From: Stenocarpella maydis | Taxonomy: Eukaryota > Ascomycota > Sordariomycetes > Diaporthales > Diaporthaceae | Direction: 5' to 3' | DNA: 17,562 nt | NCBI GenBank assembly: GCA_002270565.1 | Contig: NQMI01000043.1 | Coordinates: 2,281 to 19,842 of the forward strand | In this document: positions 9,301-14,627 of the stretch, one piece after another | How positions within the stretch are numbered: the stretch's first letter is position 1 | Layout of the letters: each line of letters begins with the position of its first letter | Notes under the pieces: generated by a model | The model's input: only the letters and a program-made list of their open reading frames with translations | What the model was told of the DNA's origin: nothing | Databases searched by the model: none | Program-made: the position numbers and the translations under genes

Positions 9301-10631
9301 TCAGCCATGGGTGGGTGGCACCAACGAGTTGACGTGGACCTCGATGTTGCATACCCAGACTCGCTGATTCTCATGGCACTGGTGGTGTCGCCAGGGCCTA
9401 AGGCATTGGCAGTCTCCCAGGCATCGGGAAAGCCATCGCCGTCTGCGTCCTTGGGCGCGGTGCCGCCCAGGATTTTGCCGACCCCTCCGACATCTTCTTC
9501 GTTGGAAATGAGCACGCCGTCCCTGCCGTAGCTCTGGACCTGCTTGATCAAGAGCTTGTCGACGGAATCCCGGGGAGGGTAAGTCGTGCCTGAGCTTTTC
9601 AGGACAAAGCAGACGGCCTCCTCAGGGGTGAACAGCCTCGCAGGGGCCGAGTAGTCGTACTGGATCTTCAGGATGTCCATATCGCTGTAGCAGGTGATCG
9701 ACTCGCAGAGGGCCGAACCGTCCAGGGCTCCAATTCCGGTTCGGGTCGTAGGGGTTGTTAGACGCGAAGGCGTGGAAGTTGGCGTTGCCACGCGTAAAGG
9801 CGGTGACGATGTGGAGGGCCCGGAGATGATGAAGTAGTTGTTCACAATGTTGGCGTAGTTCTGGCCGTCGCCGCCGCTCGCGATGTAGCCACCACCACCA
9901 CCCCAGTTGTAGACTACGTTGTTCTGGAAGTCGTTGACGCCCTTGACCTTGGGGCTACGCGTATTGCTGTCGATGTACAGGTTTCGGAAAAGGCTGGTGC
10001 CGCCGTCAGTCTGCATCAGACCACCACAGCTGTGGGTCTCGAGACCCTGGCCAATAATGCTGTTCTGGACGGTGATGTTCTGGGCATCCCCGTTGATACT
10101 GAAATGTCTCATCGCGGCCTACGAGACGGAGACGTGGTCAAAGATGATGTTTTTGCCCTCTGCGATGGCCAGAGCATCCTTGCCGGGTTCACCCCCTCGC
10201 CCATTCGCACTCGGATATATCGCACGATGCCCTCGTCGGCACTGGACCAGGACATGCCGTTCCTGTACACAGTAATGCCCTGCCCGGACACGGTCTGCCC
10301 TGCTATGTAGATGTTCTTGCCGACTGCAATGCGGTCCTTGATCTTGATGACACCGCCGACGTCAAAAACTACGATGCGGTTGTCGTCCGACACGGCATCA
10401 GGGAGGGAGCCAGTGCCGGAATCACTGAGGGGGGGGGGCATGTAAGTGTGATAGATGACGAATTCGTGTGTAAAGACGTGTGCCTACTCCAGGTTTGTTA
10501 CATGATAGACCTCGTCAGTCGGTCCGCCGAGGGCGTTCCGGCCGAAACCCTCGGCTCCGGGAAAGGCGAGGAGGGCTGAGGCCTCTTGACAGGCAGGCCG
10601 CCACGAGGCAAGCGGGCTTCGAGAAGTTCAT
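9301..10631 (-). pseudogene. Pectate lyase, polysaccharide lyase family 1, disabled by several frameshifts and a stop
   Basis: When intact, family PL1 enzymes are secreted and cleave polygalacturonate in plant cell walls by beta-elimination. The ancestral start is ATG at 10631-10629 (MNFSKPACLVAACL, a signal peptide). Exon 1 ends at 10488, an intron spans 10425-10487, and exon 2 runs to a TGA at 9303-9301. Conserved stretches are FPGAEGFGRNALGG, NRIVVFDVGGVIKIKDRI, NIYIAGQT, GDAQNITVQNSI, THSCGGLMQTDGGTSLFRNL, KGVNDFQNNVVYNWGGGGGY and DADGDGFPDAWE. Reading these in one protein requires frame changes near 10570-10595 (signal peptide), 10180-10196, 10113-10121 with an in-frame TAG at 10121-10119 where the family has Trp, 10102-10104, 9806-9809, 9732-9735 and 9348-9351. 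The neighbouring genes have long clean frames, so this is a pseudogene rather than generally poor sequence. The lesions are mostly 1-nt indels, not RIP-type changes, and the residue sequence is otherwise well kept, so inactivation looks recent. Confidence 0.88.
10425..10487 (-). other. Intron of the pectate lyase pseudogene
   Basis: 63 nt, donor GTAGGC, acceptor CCCTCAG, branch-point candidate CTTAC (rc of 10442-10446). Splicing joins ..VTNL to DDSGTGS, restoring a family-typical sequence across the junction. A C tract lies just before the acceptor. Good splice sites in a dead gene argue for recent inactivation. Confidence 0.75.
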
Positions 10632-10788
10632 CTTGTTGAATGAAAGGAAAGGATGGTCCAGGTGGGCAGTATAAAGGAACTACAATAAGGTGAAAGGGGA
10701 GCAGAGGTAGAGATGGGACAATCTCGTGCCCCAGGACTCACGGGGAGGCGCGAGGGGGTGCACCAGGGGCGCCATGGCATATAGTCTA

Positions 10789-10790
<2 letters not shown>

Positions 10791-10820
<30 letters not shown>
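10791..10820. repeat. (TA)15 microsatellite flanked by a 7-bp inverted repeat
   Basis: Thirty bases of uninterrupted TA, followed by TGCATATATGCATACATGCATGC, itself made of ATGCAT-type palindromes. TAGTCTA (10782-10788) and TAGACTA (10844-10850) are exact reverse complements flanking the tract. The whole block could extrude as a cruciform. It probably varies in length between strains. Confidence 0.8.
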
Positions 10821-10824
<4 letters not shown>

Positions 10825-11023
10825 TATATGCATACATGCATGCTAGACTACTGCATGCTAATAAGGTGCTGCAACCTCCCCCTGCCTCCGTTGATGGACA
10901 TGCCGCCTAGCGGCAGCAGTTTGATAGTCTGATAGATGATGGGTGGGAAACTAGGCTTTCTCTTGCTGTGGATCCTGGCCCTGTTGAGGGTTTAACCCTA
11001 ATAGTCCGTCAGCCTTTCCGACT

Positions 11024-11049
11024 ACGCGTCTCCATTAAGCCGGACGCGT
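11024..11049. promoter_or_regulatory. Two MluI cell-cycle boxes (ACGCGT), 20 bp apart
   Basis: ACGCGT occurs at 11024-11029 and 11044-11049, each followed by CTCC or CTC, 95-120 bp upstream of the AT-hook protein start. In yeasts this word is the MCB element bound by MBF (Mbp1-Swi6), which drives G1/S expression of DNA replication and repair genes. Function in this organism is inferred from the word match and from their pairing and promoter position. Confidence 0.45.
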
Positions 11050-11143
11050 CTCCTCGGCTTGCTGCCATCCGGCCGGTCCTACTCAACACCTCGAATCGCT
11101 ATCCGCGCCATAAGCCAATGTACTCCAATGGAAGCCAGTGACC

Positions 11144-13918
11144 ATGTCGAATCGAAGGGTCATCAATGACTCTGAGGATGAGGATGCCGGCTTCAGCCCG
11201 GTCAGCAGCCCCCTCAACAGCCCGGTCAAAGACCGTGTTGATCCCACCACCGCCGCCAGCGCCTCGGATGGTGGTCAAGGAGTCGAGCCGCAACTGGCTG
11301 ATTCAGCCGTTGACCAGCGATCGACCGATCCCGAATTCTTCCACAAGATTTACGAGGAGCTACAGCAGGTCCATGTGTCCGCACGGGTCAACACGGCGGT
11401 CGAGGGCATCTCAGACAAGCAAAAGAGCTCAGGTCCGATTGCCAAGAACTCATCTTCAATCACTGACCCCGCCCTAAAGACCTCGAACAAGAACAAGAAG
11501 AGGGACAAGGAGAATACGGCCGTTGATCCGAGGCACTCTGCCAACCTCACCCAGATAACGACTCCAAGGAATCATGGATCAAGCGGTCCGCGGATGGACG
11601 TCTACGACTTCCCCAGTAGCGATGGAGAGGGAGGCGGTGCGAGGACGTTGAAAAAGGCCACAACTACAAAGACCTACGGCAAGCAGAAGAGGGTGCACAC
11701 GGCGACATCTGAGGCAGCAACTCCCAGCTCGAGCCCAGTTCATCCCTCAGCAGGCAACCAAGGCCTGTCTTTGGTGCCTGCCCACCACGATGAGGGAACG
11801 TTGCCAGGGCTCAACAAGGCAAAGGGCATCCAGAAATCCCTGGGAAGTCCCGATGAAGATGTCGACTTGCTGGTCCTACCTAGGACCGCATGCACCAGCC
11901 AGTCTTCCCCACAACCGCAGGACGGCAACGAAGGCCCTGGTACTGTGGTTCCCGACACCAACAAGGAGCCCCAGGGCCCTGGAAACCGGACGCCTGCCTC
12001 ATTCTACATTGCACCACTAAATCAGCTCACTGGCAGCCAGAAGCAGGAATATCTGCGCATGACTGGCTCTTCGGAGGATGATGACCACGCAGGTCGGGAG
12101 AACACCCTGCCCTTACCCCAGCCCGAGTCGCAAGCGCAGAGGCTCCACAGCAGTGAGGCCACGATCGCCTATCCAACACCGAGCCGATACTGCTCAACTG
12201 CGCCGGGTTTCCCGGAAATCCCAGGCGAAGACGGTCAGAATTCCTCGGCCCCAACGACATCAGTCAACGGGAGCGCTCACAAGAGCACTGTCGATCAGAC
12301 TGACGTGAGTTACCTTGGATTTTCCCCTTGTACGATGTATCCTCCCATTGAACAGGGTACTTTACTTTATCATGCGATGACTAATGCCTCCCAGCCGCCT
12401 TCATCTCCGGACCAGCTGAATTCGCATTCCGCGGATCACCTGGGGCCTAGCGGGAAGCAGAGTCAGAATTCGGACGAGGTTGACGACTTGGCAAAAGACG
12501 ACTTGGCAAAAGACGGCTTGGCAAAAGACGACTTGGCAAAAGACGACTCTTGGGATTCCGATAAGATCGGATATGCCCGGGAGCAATATAAACCAAGGCC
12601 AAGCAGAAAGAGGTCAAGAATCGACCAGGATGAACAACCCTCGCAAGCCGATACGGGGACTGCCATTGCGAAGAGGAAACGGCAGAAGACAGGGTGGGGC
12701 AGCGATGCGGTCCAGGATGATGACTGGGACTCTGATAATACAGGAGCTCATCGGAAGAGTTACAAACCCAGGCCGAGTCGTCGGAGGTCGAGGGTAGTCC
12801 TCGACGCAGGAGACGATGACCTGGCGGGGCCGGAACAGCCCATGCCGGATACTTGCCCACCCGGCCCGGCAAGCCCGGGAGGAACGGAGAAGGCGGACCC
12901 AATTCTGATCTCATCGGGGCAGCAGGCGCCACAGGGACCCGGCGATATCATGGAGGGGATCGACCCCAGTTATCTCGCTGCGCTGCCGGAAGACCTTCGC
13001 CAAGAGGTGATTGCTGACCAGTTGGCACGCAACTCGCAGGCCGCACGGACTAGAGGTCGCGGTCGCCCGAGTCAGGGCGGCGACACACCACAGCCTAAGA
13101 AGAGAGGACGAAAGAAGAAGGAGACAGTTCACCAAGACGTATCGACCCTGGCAGACGATGCCGACTCGCGAAATGCTGCTGCACCGACGCCCGCAGCGGA
13201 CAAGAAGAAAAGGGGCAGGCCCAAGAAAACAGCCATCTCCCCACCACGGCCAGCTCCAACGGCTGGGGATGACATCTCGCCCGCATGCGAGGTAGAAGAT
13301 ACGTCGGATGCAGCACATGAGAGTGAGGCAGCAGAACCCCTCCCACGGCATCTGGAAGTTGCAGCTGCACCGTCGGGGGCGCCATCCAAGAGGGGCCGCA
13401 AGAAGAAGGTGGCGGAAGAGACGGCTGCAGCGGCCGAGGAGGAGACTGGCGCCCGTGGTGCAGAAGCTGCTGGCGATGGCAACGATCAAGAGGCGGCAAG
13501 AGAGGTCAAGGTTCCTCCCAAGAGAGGGCGGAAGCGAAAAGTGGTGGAAGAAGCGCCCCCAGGCTGCGAACCGGAGGGGCAGGTTGAGAGGGCTCGCCAA
13601 GAGCTCGAAGGTGCGAGTGATGGCGAGGACCACCCCGGAGCCGGCGCAGCAGCAAGGCGCGAGGCGCTTGCGGATATTATTAGCAGCACCGCGTCGTCTC
13701 AGGGACATGTGCGTGGGACTGACGGAGGGGGGGCGGCGACCCCGGAGGCCGTCGGTGACGGGAAAACGGAGGCCACACCAGAAAGCAAAGCAAAGGAGGC
13801 GGCCTTGAGGTCCGCGCCTGGCACCACCACCACCAGCCAACAGGGCAGGGTGCCGCTGAGGGTGGGGCTGAGCAAGAGATGGAGAATCGCGCCTCTGCTG
13901 AAGATGATCCGCAGGTGA
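11144..13918 (+). CDS. AT-hook nuclear protein with UBM-like and RAD51AP1-like C-terminal motifs (function unassigned)
   Basis: Two exons (11144-12304, 12395-13918) give 894 residues. The start is the ATG at 11144; upstream in-frame codons offer only a GTG. Mostly disordered, Ser/Pro/Lys/Glu-rich. Landmarks in spliced numbering: conserved-looking DPEFFHKIYEE (62-72); DVYDFPSSDGE (about 152-162); SUMO-interaction-like DEDVDLLVLP (about 237-246); (D)LAKD repeats (about 418-438); two copies of a DDxWDSD..YKPRPSRxRSR unit (YKPRPSR at 452-458 and 510-516); a ubiquitin-binding-motif-like GIDPSYLAALPEDLRQEVIA (about 575-594); five AT-hooks with GRP/GRK cores (607-612, 622-628, 658-665, 719-725, 763-769); and the last 24 residues with LRVGLSKRWRIAPLLKMIRR. 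AT-hooks bind the minor groove of AT-rich DNA, and the UBM of REV1-type proteins binds ubiquitin around a Leu-Pro pair. The tail resembles the RAD51-binding C-terminus of RAD51AP1. Nuclear localisation and a DNA repair or chromatin role are inferences. I do not recognise a named orthologue. Confidence 0.85.
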   Translation: MSNRRVINDSEDEDAGFSPVSSPLNSPVKDRVDPTTAASASDGGQGVEPQLADSAVDQRSTDPEFFHKIYEELQQVHVSARVNTAVEGISDKQKSSGPIAKNSSSITDPALKTSNKNKKRDKENTAVDPRHSANLTQITTPRNHGSSGPRMDVYDFPSSDGEGGGARTLKKATTTKTYGKQKRVHTATSEAATPSSSPVHPSAGNQGLSLVPAHHDEGTLPGLNKAKGIQKSLGSPDEDVDLLVLPRTACTSQSSPQPQDGNEGPGTVVPDTNKEPQGPGNRTPASFYIAPLNQLTGSQKQEYLRMTGSSEDDDHAGRENTLPLPQPESQAQRLHSSEATIAYPTPSRYCSTAPGFPEIPGEDGQNSSAPTTSVNGSAHKSTVDQTDVSYLGFSPCTMYPPIEQGTLLYHAMTNASQPPSSPDQLNSHSADHLGPSGKQSQNSDEVDDLAKDDLAKDGLAKDDLAKDDSWDSDKIGYAREQYKPRPSRKRSRIDQDEQPSQADTGTAIAKRKRQKTGWGSDAVQDDDWDSDNTGAHRKSYKPRPSRRRSRVVLDAGDDDLAGPEQPMPDTCPPGPASPGGTEKADPILISSGQQAPQGPGDIMEGIDPSYLAALPEDLRQEVIADQLARNSQAARTRGRGRPSQGGDTPQPKKRGRKKKETVHQDVSTLADDADSRNAAAPTPAADKKKRGRPKKTAISPPRPAPTAGDDISPACEVEDTSDAAHESEAAEPLPRHLEVAAAPSGAPSKRGRKKKVAEETAAAAEEETGARGAEAAGDGNDQEAAREVKVPPKRGRKRKVVEEAPPGCEPEGQVERARQELEGASDGEDHPGAGAAARREALADIISSTASSQGHVRGTDGGGAATPEAVGDGKTEATPESKAKEAALRSAPGTTTTSQQGRVPLRVGLSKRWRIAPLLKMIRR
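12305..12394 (+). other. Predicted 90-nt stop-free intron in the AT-hook gene
   Basis: Donor GTGAGT at 12305, branch-point-like ACTAAT (about 12380-12385), acceptor CCAG ending at 12394. It is phase 0, divisible by three and has no stop in frame, so an ORF caller reads through it as 30 extra residues. Those residues (including GFSPCTMYPPIEQ) are hydrophobic and unlike the polar, disordered sequence on both sides. That, with the strong splice signals, is why I remove them. Confidence 0.75.
12482..12541 (+). repeat. Coding minisatellite, four 15-bp units
   Basis: GACGACTTGGCAAAA occurs at 12482-12496, 12497-12511 and 12527-12541, with one variant (A to G at the fifth base) at 12512-12526. It encodes four DDLAK-type units (one DGLAK) directly before the first WDSD..YKPRPSR unit. 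The in-frame 15-bp period means copy number can change without breaking the protein. Confidence 0.9.
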
Positions 13919-14173
13919 CGGGGAAGCGGCCAGGCACTCGAGATGTTTGTGTGCTCAGGACCCTGACCACGGACCATGGCTCGTCCACCAGCAGCCAGCC
14001 AGACAGGCAAGGCAAAGGTCTGGAGACCGCATCACTAGTCAATGCCACCTAGGTAGTTAGTTAGTGCTCAGCCGAGCGCAGGATGGGGTGCGCGGTCGAA
14101 TGGACTGAAGATGGATTCATCACCACAGTCATTGATGTTGCTTGGCTCAGCTGGCGAATGGGCGTGACGTGCC
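13919..14173. other. Intergenic spacer after the AT-hook gene
   Basis: 255 bp between the AT-hook stop codon and the A tract that opens the tandem duplication. Open frames here and across the duplication are interrupted by the ambiguous base and homopolymers, with no recognisable protein. It presumably contains the 3' UTR of the upstream gene and the distal promoter of threonine synthase. Confidence 0.5.
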
Positions 14174-14580
14174 AAAAAAAAAAAAGGAAAGGGGGGGGTT
14201 GGCTTGCGCATAGGCCGGCCACAGCGCCATCGGCGGGCCGAAGCCGGCCAGAGAGCTGTGGTATTTTCTCGTGGCCCTGCGGAGCGAAGAGTCATGGCCA
14301 GCCGCGGGGTCCAAATTCCCTCCGTCCGCCATCCCCTCTCCTGTGCTCCAGTACGTCTTCAGCAACGCCCCCGACNAAAAAAAAAAAAAAAAAAGGGGGG
14401 GGGGTTGGCTTGCGCATAGGCCGGCCACAGCGCCATCGCGGGGCCGAAGCCGGCCAGAGAGCTGTGGATTTTCTCTGGGCCCTGCGGAGCGAAGAGTCAT
14501 GGCCAGCCGCGGGGTCCAAATTCCCTCCGTCCGCCATCCCCTCTCCTGTGCTCCAGTACGTCTTCAGCAACGCCCCCGAC
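14174..14580. repeat. Imperfect tandem duplication of about 206 bp around a single N; probable assembly join
   Basis: Copy 1 (A/G tract 14174-14198, unique part 14199-14375) and copy 2 (A18 14377-14394, G10 14395-14404, unique part 14405-14580) are almost identical over about 177 bp. Both run from TTGGCTTGCGC to AACGCCCCCGAC. Differences are small (GGCGGG versus GCGGGG; TGGTATTTTCTCGTGGCC versus TGGATTTTCTCTGGGCC) and sit in runs. The lone N at 14376 lies exactly at the copy junction, next to poly-A/poly-G. This pattern is expected when two overlapping contig ends that failed to align at a homopolymer are abutted. A genuine duplication cannot be excluded. The block lies in the threonine synthase promoter or leader. 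Confidence 0.9.
14289..14294 (-). promoter_or_regulatory. TGACTC (Gcn4/CPC1-like) half-consensus, repeated at 14494-14499
   Basis: GAGTCA on the plus strand is TGACTC on the minus strand. It is present in each copy of the tandem duplication (14289-14294 and 14494-14499). The general amino-acid-control factor (Gcn4 in yeast, CPC1/CpcA in filamentous fungi) binds TGACTCA-type sites and activates amino-acid biosynthesis genes, so the position upstream of threonine synthase is sensible. The seventh base does not match (T instead of A). Confidence 0.3.
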
Positions 14581-14599
14581 GGCCTGTCATCGAAGGCAC

Positions 14600-14614
14600 A
14601 TGTCCCTTGTCTGA
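14600..14614 (+). promoter_or_regulatory. Four-codon upstream ORF in the threonine synthase leader, overlapping a TGACTC word
   Basis: ATGTCCCTTGTCTGA encodes Met-Ser-Leu-Val-stop and ends 13 nt before the main ATG at 14628. The stop codon begins the word TGACTC (14612-14617), a Gcn4/CPC1-like core. Whether the uORF lies on the mRNA depends on the transcription start site, which I cannot see. Confidence 0.35.
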
Positions 14615-14627
14615 CTCTCTGGTCATC

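Larger units (their letters stand above)
10632..11143. other. Divergent intergenic region between the pectate lyase pseudogene and the AT-hook gene
   Basis: 512 bp of non-coding DNA that would hold both promoters. Next to the pseudogene, the minus strand shows a pyrimidine-rich leader (CATCCTTTCCTTTCATTC) ending CAACAAG before the ATG, a typical fungal 5' UTR. The middle carries a (TA)15 tract. The side nearer the AT-hook gene carries two ACGCGT boxes and one AACCCTAA telobox-like word (10994-11001). The short open frames here are not convincing genes. Confidence 0.55.

Noticed and set aside
9244..9531. Plus-strand 95-codon open frame over the 3' end of the pectate lyase remnant
   Set aside because: Antisense to clear pectate lyase coding sequence; no independent support.
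10726..10932. Plus-strand 68-codon open frame with an (IY)n run
   Set aside because: The run is the translated TA microsatellite; no conserved sequence around it.
12911..13840. Minus-strand 309-codon open frame opposite the AT-hook gene
   Set aside because: Mirror of the Lys/Arg/Glu-rich sense strand, giving Cys/Leu/Ser/Arg-rich nonsense; overlaps the conserved UBM-like and AT-hook region.
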